From NCBI RefSeq assembly GCF_011046535.1, contig NZ_CP049257.1, positions 3,534,001 to 3,598,000 on the forward strand: a DNA stretch of 64,000 nucleotides, read 5' to 3'. A program made the translations under genes and the position numbers. Below the pieces are notes generated by a model. The model searched no databases, had not been told where the DNA came from, and saw nothing but the letters and a program-made list of their open reading frames with translations. Source of the DNA: Nocardioides anomalus (GTDB taxonomy: Bacteria > Actinomycetota > Actinomycetes > Propionibacteriales > Nocardioidaceae). Shown here piece by piece: positions 34,711 through 42,220 of the stretch. Each line of letters starts with the position of its first letter. Position 1 is the stretch's first letter.

Positions 34711-34789
34711 TCACCCTAGGCGGTCCGCCACACCCCACGAGGATGGGCCGAACGGACTGGTCACCGGGCCAGGAGATGACTAGTGGCCA

Positions 34790-34805
34790 TACCCCAATTG
34801 AGGTA
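34790..34805. promoter_or_regulatory. Palindromic site 9 of the exopolysaccharide regulon
   Basis: TACCCCAATTGAGGTA, flanked by two ACTAGT hexamers (34779-34784 and 34805-34810). It lies between the divergent CysQ-type gene (start 34710) and kinase 2 (start 34895) and could control both, including feedback on the two-component pair. Confidence 0.6.
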
Positions 34806-34894
34806 CTAGTCTGACGCGCGTCGTCGCGAGGATTCCGGGGGTCTCCGCCCGACACCCGCTGTGAGTGAGTCATGGGAGCCTGTGGGGGGATCCG

Positions 34895-35788
34895 ATGAAG
34901 TCGCTGCGCATCCTGCTCGGCGCCTGGACCTGGCGAGGGACGACCCTCGTCGTCCTCAGTGCGCCCGCCGGCGCCGCCCTGGCCCTGGTCGTGCGCGCCC
35001 GGGGCGGGTCCGTAGCCTCGGCCGTGCTGGCCGCCGCCCTGCTCGTGACCGGCCTGAGCGCCGTCCTGCTGCGCCGGGCCGTCGCGGCCCGCGACCGCGC
35101 GCTCGGCGCCGTGCAGGAGGAGCTGGACCGCCTCGAGCTCGGCCAGCGCGCCGACCGCGCCCGCCTGCACGAGATCGACGCGACGGTGGCCGGCATCGCC
35201 TCCGCCCAGCAGCTGCTGAGCGCGGGCATCGCCGCCGAGCGGTACGACGCCCTCGCGGCGATGGTGCAGGCCGAGGTCCAGCGACTGCAGCGGCTGCTGG
35301 CCGAGCGCGCCCCCGAGCGCCGCCGCGCGGTCGACCTCGACGACGTGGTCGGCCAGATCGTGCTCGCCCACGTGGCGCGCGGGCGCCGGGTGACCTGGGA
35401 GCCGTCCGGCCTGCGGGCGCTCGCCCGCGGCGACGACGTGGCCGAGGTCGTCAACGTGCTGCTGGAGAACGCCGCGGTGCACGGCGGTCCGGGCCGGGTC
35501 CGCGTCCGGGTCGCACCCGACGCGACCGGCGCCGGCGTGAGCGTGACGGTGAGCGACCAGGGCCCCGGGGTGCCGCCGGAGCTGCGCGAGCGCCTCTTCG
35601 ACTGGGGCGTGAGCCGGCCGGGCTCGCCCGGCCAGGGCATCGGCCTGCACGCCGCGGCCGAGCTGGCGCACCAGATGGGCGGGCGCCTCGAGCTGCGACC
35701 GGGCGTCCGCGGCGCGACGTTCGCCCTGCACCTGCCGGCCGCCCCGGTGGAGGTGAGCCGTCGTGAGCACGTCGCCCAGGCGAGCTGA
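34895..35788 (+). CDS. Sensor histidine kinase, pair 2
   Basis: 297 residues from ATG 34895 (TGTGGGGGGA upstream; an in-frame ATG at 34865 is less likely). Two N-terminal membrane helices (TTLVVLSAPAGAALALVV, AVLAAALLVTGLSAVLL) and no large sensor domain. A coiled dimerisation helix carries the probable phosphoacceptor in RLHEIDATVAGIASAQ. The HATPase domain has VVNVLLENAAVHGGPG, DQGPGVPPELRERLF and GQGIGLHAAAELA. The kinase core aligns with kinase 1 at 29073, which has many more helices. It overlaps its regulator by 26 bp. Confidence 0.9.
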   Translation: MKSLRILLGAWTWRGTTLVVLSAPAGAALALVVRARGGSVASAVLAAALLVTGLSAVLLRRAVAARDRALGAVQEELDRLELGQRADRARLHEIDATVAGIASAQQLLSAGIAAERYDALAAMVQAEVQRLQRLLAERAPERRRAVDLDDVVGQIVLAHVARGRRVTWEPSGLRALARGDDVAEVVNVLLENAAVHGGPGRVRVRVAPDATGAGVSVTVSDQGPGVPPELRERLFDWGVSRPGSPGQGIGLHAAAELAHQMGGRLELRPGVRGATFALHLPAAPVEVSRREHVAQAS

Positions 35789-36449
35789 CCGCCTGGTCAC
35801 CATCGTCGAGGACCACCTGCTCTTCGCCGAGGCCCTCGAGCTCGCCCTCGGCCAGGAGGGATACGCCGTGCGCCGGGTCGCCGCCCCGGACCAGCCGTCG
35901 GCGCCCACCACGCTGGTGCACGACGTCCTGGCCGGCGAGCCGCTCGTGGTCCTGCTCGACCTCGACCTCGGCGGCTTCGGCGACGCCTCGCGGATCGTGG
36001 AGCCCTTGGCTCGCGCCGGCACCCACGTCGTCGTGGTCACCGGCTCCACCGACCGCGCCCGCTGGGGCCGGGCGGTGCTCCACGGCGCACGCACCGTGCT
36101 GTCCAAGCGCGGCCCGCTGCACGACATCACCGCGACCGTGCGCCGCATCCACCTCGGCCTGCCCGTGCTGCTGCCGGACGAGCGCGCCGAGCTGGTCGCG
36201 GAGTGGCACCGTCACCGCGACGAGCTGGCCGGTGCCCGCCTGCGCCTGGAGTCGCTCAGCGCCCGCGAGAGCCAGATCCTGGCCCACCTCATGAAGGGCC
36301 GCGCGGTGCGCGAGATCGCCGGGCTGTCGGTGGTCTCGGAGGCCACCGTGCGGACCCAGGTGAAGGCGATCCTGGCCAAGCTCCAGGTCAGCTCCCAGCT
36401 CGCCGCCGTCGGCGTCGCGCACGAGGCGGGCTGGCAGGCGCCGGCCTAG
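35763..36449 (+). CDS. LuxR/NarL-type response regulator, pair 2
   Basis: 228 residues, start GTG 35763 inside the kinase 3' end. Receiver: LVTIVEDHLLFAEALELAL, VVLLDLDLGGFGDASRIVEP (phosphoacceptor Asp), HVVVVTGSTDRARWG and TVLSKRG. The HTH ends in the recognition helix EATVRTQVKAILAKL, identical to that of the regulator at 28400. The two proteins are paralogues along their whole length and could bind the same DNA sites. The gene ends 6 bp before the convergent pth gene. Confidence 0.9.
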   Translation: MSTSPRRADRLVTIVEDHLLFAEALELALGQEGYAVRRVAAPDQPSAPTTLVHDVLAGEPLVVLLDLDLGGFGDASRIVEPLARAGTHVVVVTGSTDRARWGRAVLHGARTVLSKRGPLHDITATVRRIHLGLPVLLPDERAELVAEWHRHRDELAGARLRLESLSARESQILAHLMKGRAVREIAGLSVVSEATVRTQVKAILAKLQVSSQLAAVGVAHEAGWQAPA

Positions 36450-36455
36450 CACCCG

Positions 36456-37073
36456 TCAGCTGTTGAAGCGCTGCTGGGTCTCGGCCAGGCCGAGCGTCAG
36501 CAGCGTCTCCACCGCGTCGGCCGCCTTGTCCACCTGGAACGGCAGCTCCTTGCGCTCGGCGCTGGTGTAGTTCGACAGCAGGAAGTCGGCCGGGTCCTGG
36601 CGACCCGGCGGCCGGCCGACGCCGACCCGCACCCGGTAGAAGTCGCCGGTGCCGAGCGAGCCGCGGATCGAGCGCAGCCCGTTGTGGCCGTTGTCGCCGC
36701 CGCCGAACTTGACCCGCAGCGTGTCGAAGGCGATGTCGAGCTCGTCGTGCACCGCGACCAGCCGGTCGGGGCGCACGCCGAAGAAGGACAGCACCGCCTT
36801 GGTCGGCCCGCCAAGCTCGTTCATGTACGCGCGCGGGCGCACCACGACCAGCCGCGGCCCGGGCGTACCGGGCACGCCGAGGCGCCCCTCGGCGACCTCG
36901 GTGCGGCTGGCCTTGTGGGCCTTGAACGGCGCGCCGATGCGGCGCACCAGCTCGTCGGCCACCAGGTAGCCCACGTTGTGCCGGTGCCCGGCGTACGCCG
37001 GACCGGGGTTGCCGAGCCCGACGACGACCCAGGGCTCGGTCCCCGTGGCGCCCGGGTCGTCTGCGGAGCTCAC
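36456..37073 (-). CDS. pth: Peptidyl-tRNA hydrolase
   Basis: 205 residues. Releases tRNA from peptidyl-tRNA that drops off the ribosome. Diagnostic motifs: VVGLGNPGPAYAGHRHNVGY (active-site Asn and His), PRAYMNELGG, HDELDIAFDTLRVKFGGGD and GHNGLRSI. Start GTG 37073 overlaps the stop of the L25 gene (GTGA). The rplY-pth order is the usual one in actinobacteria. Confidence 0.97.
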   Translation of the reverse strand: MSSADDPGATGTEPWVVVGLGNPGPAYAGHRHNVGYLVADELVRRIGAPFKAHKASRTEVAEGRLGVPGTPGPRLVVVRPRAYMNELGGPTKAVLSFFGVRPDRLVAVHDELDIAFDTLRVKFGGGDNGHNGLRSIRGSLGTGDFYRVRVGVGRPPGRQDPADFLLSNYTSAERKELPFQVDKAADAVETLLTLGLAETQQRFNS

Positions 37074-37762
37074 TCCTCCGAGGCGTCGCCCTCGGCCGCA
37101 GCCTCGTCGCCCGAGCCCTCGCCACCCTCGGCGTCGCCGCCCTCGGTGTCCTCGGACTCGTCGCGCTCGATGCCGGCCTCGGCCTCGGCCTCCTCCAGCT
37201 CGGCCTCGAGGGCCTCGGCGCTGACCTGCTCGGTGATGTTGACGACCAGGGTCTCGGGGTCCACGAGCAGGGTGGAGCCGGACGGCAGGTCGAGCTGGCC
37301 GGCCAGGATCTGGGTGCCGGCGGGCAGGCCCTCGACGGAGATCTCGATGTACTCCGGGATGTGGGTCGCCTCGGCCTCGAGCGAGACCGTGGCGTTCTCG
37401 AGCACGACCAGGGTCTCGGGAGCGGCGTCGCCGTTGACCTGGACGGGCACGTCGACGGTGACCTTCTCGCCGCGGCGCACGGCCACGAAGTCGATGTGCT
37501 CGATGTGGCGGCGGATGGGGTCGATCTGCACGGCCTTGGTCAGCGCGAGCTGCTCGGTGCCGTCGACCTCGAGCTCGAGCAGCGCGTTGGCGCCGCCGTG
37601 CTTGAGCGCCATCATCGTGCTGTGGCCCGGCAGGGTCACGTGGATGGGGTCGTTGCCGTGGCCGTAGATGACGGCGGGGATCTTGTCGGCGCGACGGATG
37701 CGGCGGGCCGCGCCCTTGCCGAACTCGGTGCGGGTCTCGGCGGTGATCTTCTCGGTGGCCAT
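37070..37762 (-). CDS. rplY: 50S ribosomal protein L25/general stress protein Ctc
   Basis: 230 residues. N-terminal L25 domain (ITAETRTEFGKGAARRIRR, VIYGHG, HIEHIDFVAVRRGEKVTVDVP) binds 5S rRNA. A TL5/Ctc-type C-terminal beta domain follows (PEYIEISVEGLPAGTQI), then an acidic Glu/Ala/Gly-rich tail of about 50 residues, common in actinobacterial forms. The ribosome site is GAGGAG before ATG 37762. Translationally coupled to pth. Confidence 0.97.
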   Translation of the reverse strand: MATEKITAETRTEFGKGAARRIRRADKIPAVIYGHGNDPIHVTLPGHSTMMALKHGGANALLELEVDGTEQLALTKAVQIDPIRRHIEHIDFVAVRRGEKVTVDVPVQVNGDAAPETLVVLENATVSLEAEATHIPEYIEISVEGLPAGTQILAGQLDLPSGSTLLVDPETLVVNITEQVSAEALEAELEEAEAEAGIERDESEDTEGGDAEGGEGSGDEAAAEGDASEE

Positions 37763-37919
37763 GCTGGTGGTGCTCCTCGTCCGGTGTGTGGTCAGGGGCC
37801 TCGACGCGGACCGCGGAGGCGCGCCCGGAGGTGCACCGCCCTGTCGATCACGGAGACCAGTCGTCTCCCTCGCCGAGGCAACCGAAGGAGTCTAGCCGCG
37901 GCCGGCCGCGCGCGGCCAA

Positions 37920-38291
37920 TCAGCGCAGCCCGGCGCACCGCTCGTCGGTGAGGTTGACCCGGGCCCAGTCGCCGAGGGCCCGCAGGGCCGGCAGCAGCGC
38001 CTCGCCGGCGTCGGTCAGCGCGTAGGTCACCGACAGCGGCGGGCCGGCTACGACGGTGCGGGCCACCAGGTCGGCGCCCGCGAGCTCGGCCAACCGGTCG
38101 GAGAGGACCGAGTCGCTGATCCCGAGGGCACGCTTGAGCTCGGCGAACCCCGCGGGTCCCTGTCCCAGCACCGCCAGCAGCATGCCGTTCCACCGCTTGC
38201 CCAGGAACCCGAAGGCGCGCACCAGCGCGCCGTCGCACTGCCGGTGCTCGACGGCGTCGCCCGCGGGCGCGGCGGGGCGGGTGGTGGTCAC
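37920..38291 (-). CDS. HxlR-family transcriptional regulator
   Basis: 123 residues. Winged-helix HxlR domain: conserved Cys near the N-terminus (EHRQCDGALVRAFGFLGKRW), then FAELKRALGISDSVLSDRLAEL (HTH) and the wing VVAGPPLSVTYALTDAG. The family senses quinones, aldehydes or oxidants, often by this Cys. GTG 38291 lies 7 nt after a TAGTCT -10 box, so the mRNA is probably leaderless. It is divergent from the nitroreductase gene, its likely target, with a palindrome between. Confidence 0.9.
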   Translation of the reverse strand: MTTTRPAAPAGDAVEHRQCDGALVRAFGFLGKRWNGMLLAVLGQGPAGFAELKRALGISDSVLSDRLAELAGADLVARTVVAGPPLSVTYALTDAGEALLPALRALGDWARVNLTDERCAGLR

Positions 38292-38338
38292 GTGATCAAG
38301 ACTACCCGCACTTCTGGGAAGAATGTTGCTCCTGTTTT

Positions 38339-38350
38339 CGTAGTACTACG
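38339..38350. promoter_or_regulatory. Likely HxlR operator
   Basis: CGTAGTACTACG, a perfect 12-bp palindrome ending 1 bp before the nitroreductase ATG (38352). HxlR-family regulators bind GTAC/TAGTA-type palindromes near their divergent target. Position over the start fits repression. Confidence 0.6.
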
Positions 38351-38351
38351 C

Positions 38352-38963
38352 ATGACCACCACCTTCACCGAGCAGCTCGACGACACCGCGCGTGGGCTGC
38401 TGTTCACCGACGCCCGCACCGCCAACTCGTTCTCCGACGAGCCCGTCACCGACGAGGAGCTGCGCGGCATCTGGGAGCTGGCCCGGTTCGCCCCGACCAT
38501 GGCCAACAGCCAGCCGCTGCGGGTGCTGTTCGTGCGCACCCAGGAGGCCAAGGAGCGGCTGGTCCCGCACCTCAGCGAGGGCAACCGGGCCAAGGCGCTC
38601 AGCGCGCCGGTCGTGGCCGTGCTGGCCTACGACGCCGACTTCCACGAGCACTTCCCGACCACCTTCCCGGCCCGCGGCGAGGCCATGCGCGAGAACTTCG
38701 GCGGCATGCCCGGCGAGTCGCGCGAGCAGGTCGCGAAGTACTCCGCCGCGCTCGCCTCCGGCGTCTTCTTCCTCGCCGTCCGCGCCCACGGCCTGGCCGC
38801 CGGGCCGATGGGCGGCTTCGACAGCGCGGGCGTGGACGAGGAGTTCTTCGCCGGCACGTCGTGGCGCAGCCACCTCGTCGTGAACATCGGCCACCCGGGC
38901 GTCGACCCGTGGTTCGACCGGCTCCCCCGCATCCACGAGGACGACGCGCTCGCCTGGGCCTGA
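38352..38963 (+). CDS. Nitroreductase-family NADH/flavin oxidoreductase (RutE/HadB-like)
   Basis: 203 residues. Matches the malonic semialdehyde reductase/nitroreductase subfamily: RTANSFSDEPVTDEELRGIW (Arg and Ser of the FMN site), ARFAPTMANSQPLRVLFVR, GAMREN-like EAMRENFGGMPG and GLAAGPMGGFD. It uses FMN and NAD(P)H to reduce quinones, nitro compounds or aldehydes. ATG 38352 directly follows the putative operator. The divergent HxlR gene suggests induction by an electrophile. Confidence 0.85.
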   Translation: MTTTFTEQLDDTARGLLFTDARTANSFSDEPVTDEELRGIWELARFAPTMANSQPLRVLFVRTQEAKERLVPHLSEGNRAKALSAPVVAVLAYDADFHEHFPTTFPARGEAMRENFGGMPGESREQVAKYSAALASGVFFLAVRAHGLAAGPMGGFDSAGVDEEFFAGTSWRSHLVVNIGHPGVDPWFDRLPRIHEDDALAWA

Positions 38964-38988
38964 CGCCACTCGCCCGTAGCGTGGGCGC

Positions 38989-41358
38989 GTGCCCTCGCTC
39001 ACCCTCACCGAGGCCCGCCTCCGGGCCGCGCAGCTGTCCGACGTCTCCTACGGCCTCGAGCTCGACCTGACCGAGGCCCCGGACTACGCAGCGACGTTCC
39101 GGAGCCGGGTCTCGGTGCGGTTCGCGAGCACCGGGGGCGACACCTTCCTCGAGCTCCACGACGCCCGCTCGCTCAGCGTCACTGTCGACGGCGCACCCGC
39201 CGACCCGGCGTACGACGGCCACCGGATCGGCCTCACCGGCCTGAGCGCCGGCCGGCACGAGGTCGTGGTCGACGCGCGACTGGCCTACGTCACCGACGGC
39301 CAGGGGATGCAGGCCTTCACCGACCCGGCCGACGGCGAGCGGTACGTCGCGGCGTACGTCGGCGTGGACGTCACCCAGAAGGTCTTCGCCTGCTTCGACC
39401 AGGTCGACCTCAAGGCGCCGATCGCGCTGAGCGTCACCGCGCCGGCGGCCTGGACGGTGCTGGCCAACGGGCCGCTCGCCGAGTCCGGTGCCGGCACGTG
39501 GCGCTTCGACCCCACGCCGCCGGTCCCCGTCGACCTGTTCACGGTGTGCGCGGGGCCGTGGCACTCGGTGACCTGGGAGCACGGCGGCGTGCCGATGGGC
39601 TGGCACGCCCGGGCGTCGCTGGCCGGCCCGCTCGAGCGCGACGCCGAGGAGCTGCGGCGGGTGACCGGGCTCTGCTTCGACCACTACGCCGAGCTCTTCG
39701 ACGAGCCGTTCCCGTTCGCGTCGTACCACCAGGTCTTCGTGCCCGGCCTCAACTGGGGCGCGATGGAGAACCCCGGCTGCGTCACCTTCCGCGACGAGAT
39801 GCTCGGCCGCGGCCGGCCGACCGACGAGGACCGGCGGCTGCGCGCGATGGTCATCGCGCACGAGATGTCGCACATGTGGTTCGGCGACCTGGTCAGCCAG
39901 ACCTGGTGGGAGGACATCTGGCTCAACGAGTCGTTCGCCGACTACATGGGCTTCGAGGTGGCCGAGACGGTGGCCGGCTTCCCGGGCGCGCGGATCAGCT
40001 TCGAGACCCGACAGAAGCCCGGCGGGTACGACGCCGACCGGCGCCGCTCCTCCCACCCCGTCGCGCCGCGGGCGGAGGACGTGCCCGACGTCGACGCCGG
40101 CACCAACAACTTCGACGCGATCTCCTACGCCAAGGGCAACGCGGCCCTCCGGCAGCTGGTGACCTGGCTCGGCCCCGACGCCTTCCTCGCCGGGGTCAAC
40201 GCCCACCTGAGTGCGCACCGCTTCGGCAACGCCACGCTCGACGACCTCATCGGCGCGCTCGACGCGGCCTCGCCGCTCGACGTGCGGTCGTGGTCGCAGG
40301 TGTGGCTGCGCACCGCGGGCTTCGACACCGTCACCGTGGAGCGGTCCGGCGACGTGCCCGTGCTCGTCCGCGACGGGAGCCGGCCGCACCGGCTGCGGGT
40401 CGCGGCGTACTCCGCGGCCATGACGCCGGTCGGCGACGTCTGGGTCGACCTCGGCGCCGAGCCGGTGCCGCTCCCCGACCTCGCCGGGCTCGTGGTGGTG
40501 CCCAACGCCACCGGCGAGACCTTCGCGCGGGTCGTGCTCGACGACCTGTCCTGGGCCGCGGTGGCCGAGCGGCTGAGCGACGTCCCCGACGATCTGCAGC
40601 GCGGGCTGCTCTGGACGCTGACCTACGACCGGCCCGACGTCCTGGAGCTCCTCGCCCGGCACCTGCCGCACGAGGCGCACCCGACCCTGGTCGAGGCCGT
40701 GACCCGCCGGGTGCTGACCCGCGTCCTGCCGGAGCGCGTCCCCGCCGCCGACGTGCCCGCGGCCTTCGCCCGGGTCGCCGAGGCGTGCCGGGCCGGGCTG
40801 GCCGACAGTCGAGACGAGCAGCGGTCCCGCGCCCTGCGGCACGCCCTGGCCGCCACCTCGCGCGACGCCGCCGAGCTGCGCGCGCTGCCCACCGACGACG
40901 ACCCGCGGCTGCACTGGGCCGCGGTGGCCCGGTTGGCCGCGCTGGGCGAGCTCACCGCCGACGAGATCGAGGCCGAGCGCCGGCGCGACGGCACCGACGA
41001 GGGCGATCTCGGCGCCGCGACGGCTCTGGCCGCCCGGCCCACCGCCGAGGCCAAGGCCGAGGCCTGGGCCGCCATGAGCGAGGACCGCGACGTCTCCAAC
41101 CGCCGCTTCACGGCGCTGGCCCACGGGCTGTGGTCGCCCGAGCACCCCGACCTGGTCGCGCCGCACGTGGCGGCGTACGTCGACGCCGGGCCCCGGCTGG
41201 CCCGGCGCGGGACCGCCTTCGCCCAGGAGGTGGGCCGGGCCTTCCCTGCCCTGCACCTCACCGACGACCAGCTCGGCCTGGTCCGTGCGGCGCTCGCGGG
41301 CGACGTGCCGGCGGTGCTGCGGCGGGAGTGGGAGGACGCTGTGGATGACCGTCGCTAG
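38989..41358 (+). CDS. pepN: Aminopeptidase N (M1 family)
   Basis: 789 residues. M1 metallopeptidase: substrate-binding GAMEN (WGAMENPGCVTFRDE), zinc motif HEMSHMWFGDLV with the third ligand in WLNESFADYMG, and a C-terminal ERAP1-like helical domain. Removes N-terminal amino acids from peptides in the cytoplasm; no signal sequence. GTG 38989 is exactly 6 nt after TAGCGT, a leaderless start. The stop overlaps the M15 peptidase start by 14 bp. Confidence 0.95.
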   Translation: MPSLTLTEARLRAAQLSDVSYGLELDLTEAPDYAATFRSRVSVRFASTGGDTFLELHDARSLSVTVDGAPADPAYDGHRIGLTGLSAGRHEVVVDARLAYVTDGQGMQAFTDPADGERYVAAYVGVDVTQKVFACFDQVDLKAPIALSVTAPAAWTVLANGPLAESGAGTWRFDPTPPVPVDLFTVCAGPWHSVTWEHGGVPMGWHARASLAGPLERDAEELRRVTGLCFDHYAELFDEPFPFASYHQVFVPGLNWGAMENPGCVTFRDEMLGRGRPTDEDRRLRAMVIAHEMSHMWFGDLVSQTWWEDIWLNESFADYMGFEVAETVAGFPGARISFETRQKPGGYDADRRRSSHPVAPRAEDVPDVDAGTNNFDAISYAKGNAALRQLVTWLGPDAFLAGVNAHLSAHRFGNATLDDLIGALDAASPLDVRSWSQVWLRTAGFDTVTVERSGDVPVLVRDGSRPHRLRVAAYSAAMTPVGDVWVDLGAEPVPLPDLAGLVVVPNATGETFARVVLDDLSWAAVAERLSDVPDDLQRGLLWTLTYDRPDVLELLARHLPHEAHPTLVEAVTRRVLTRVLPERVPAADVPAAFARVAEACRAGLADSRDEQRSRALRHALAATSRDAAELRALPTDDDPRLHWAAVARLAALGELTADEIEAERRRDGTDEGDLGAATALAARPTAEAKAEAWAAMSEDRDVSNRRFTALAHGLWSPEHPDLVAPHVAAYVDAGPRLARRGTAFAQEVGRAFPALHLTDDQLGLVRAALAGDVPAVLRREWEDAVDDRR

Positions 41359-42220
41359 GCCGGTCCTCGCCGTGGCCCTGTGCGCCTGCACCAGCCAGCA
41401 GCCGTCCACCACTCCGGCCCCTTCGGCCTCCCCCGCCTCGCTCGGCGCCAGGGATACCCGGGTACCCGGGTATCCCGACCAGACGGCCACCAGCTCTCCA
41501 CAACCCCCGCCGGCGCCCGGCACCACACCCCCGCCCTGGCTCGGCACCCGCCCCCTGCCACGCCGCCCCGACGGGTACGGCGAGGTCCGGCCCACGCCGC
41601 GGGCCCTGGACCCCCGGCGCTTCACCGTGCCCGACACCCTCGCACCTCTGCCCGGCGACGGCTTCGCCGCGCGCGTCGAGCGGGCCCCGGCCGACGTGCT
41701 GGCCCGGTCGACGTGGGAGCCGGGCTGTCCGGTAGCGGCGGCGGACCTGAGCTGGGTGCGCCTGAGCTTCTGGGGCTTCGACGACCAGCGCCACACCGGC
41801 GAGCTGCTGGTCCACGCGTCCGTGGCTGACGACCTGGTCGGGGTGTTCCGCACGCTCTACCGCGACCGCTTCCCGCTCGAGGAGCTGCGCATCACCCCCC
41901 GCGCCGAGCTGGACGCCGAGCCGACCGGCGACGGCAACGACACGGGTGCGTTCGTGTGCCGGCCGAGCACCGGCTCGACCACGACGTTCAGCCAGCACGC
42001 CTACGGCCTGGCGATCGACGTCAACCCGTTCCAGAACCCCTACCTCAAGGGGGACCTGGTGCTGCCCGAGCTGGCGTCGGCGTACCTCGAGCGCGACCGG
42101 CAGCGCCCGGGCATGCTCACCGACGCGGTCGTCGCGGCGTTCGCCCGGATCGGCTGGGAGTGGGGTGGGGACTGGCAGTCGCTCAAGGACTACCAGCACT
42201 TCAGCCAGAACGGTCGCTGA
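41345..42220 (+). CDS. M15-type D-Ala-D-Ala carboxypeptidase-like lipoprotein
   Basis: 291 residues from ATG 41345. A short hydrophobic leader ending LCAC suggests a lipoprotein; a Pro/Ser/Thr-rich linker of about 60 residues follows. The C-terminal domain has the M15/VanY zinc motif FSQHAYGLAIDVN (SxHxxGxAxD type) and the late DYQHFS His, so it probably trims peptidoglycan peptides or acts as an endopeptidase. The linker DNA contains a 26-bp perfect palindrome (41451-41476). It overlaps the convergent ankyrin gene by 20 bp. Confidence 0.8.
   Translation: MTVARPVLAVALCACTSQQPSTTPAPSASPASLGARDTRVPGYPDQTATSSPQPPPAPGTTPPPWLGTRPLPRRPDGYGEVRPTPRALDPRRFTVPDTLAPLPGDGFAARVERAPADVLARSTWEPGCPVAAADLSWVRLSFWGFDDQRHTGELLVHASVADDLVGVFRTLYRDRFPLEELRITPRAELDAEPTGDGNDTGAFVCRPSTGSTTTFSQHAYGLAIDVNPFQNPYLKGDLVLPELASAYLERDRQRPGMLTDAVVAAFARIGWEWGGDWQSLKDYQHFSQNGR
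41451..41476. repeat. 26-bp perfect palindrome inside the M15 peptidase linker
   Basis: Starts GGGATACCCGGGT and continues as its exact reverse complement; centre between 41463 and 41464. It encodes part of the disordered linker, where codon constraint is weak. Confidence 0.9.

Noticed and set aside
34704..34718. Leaderless start for the CysQ-type gene (TAGGGT 34718-34713)
   Set aside because: The GTG at the right distance is out of frame; the in-frame GTG is only 2 nt after the box.
38599..41853. A 1084-codon minus-strand open frame opposite pepN
   Set aside because: Antisense shadow; pepN on the plus strand has the full M1 motifs.
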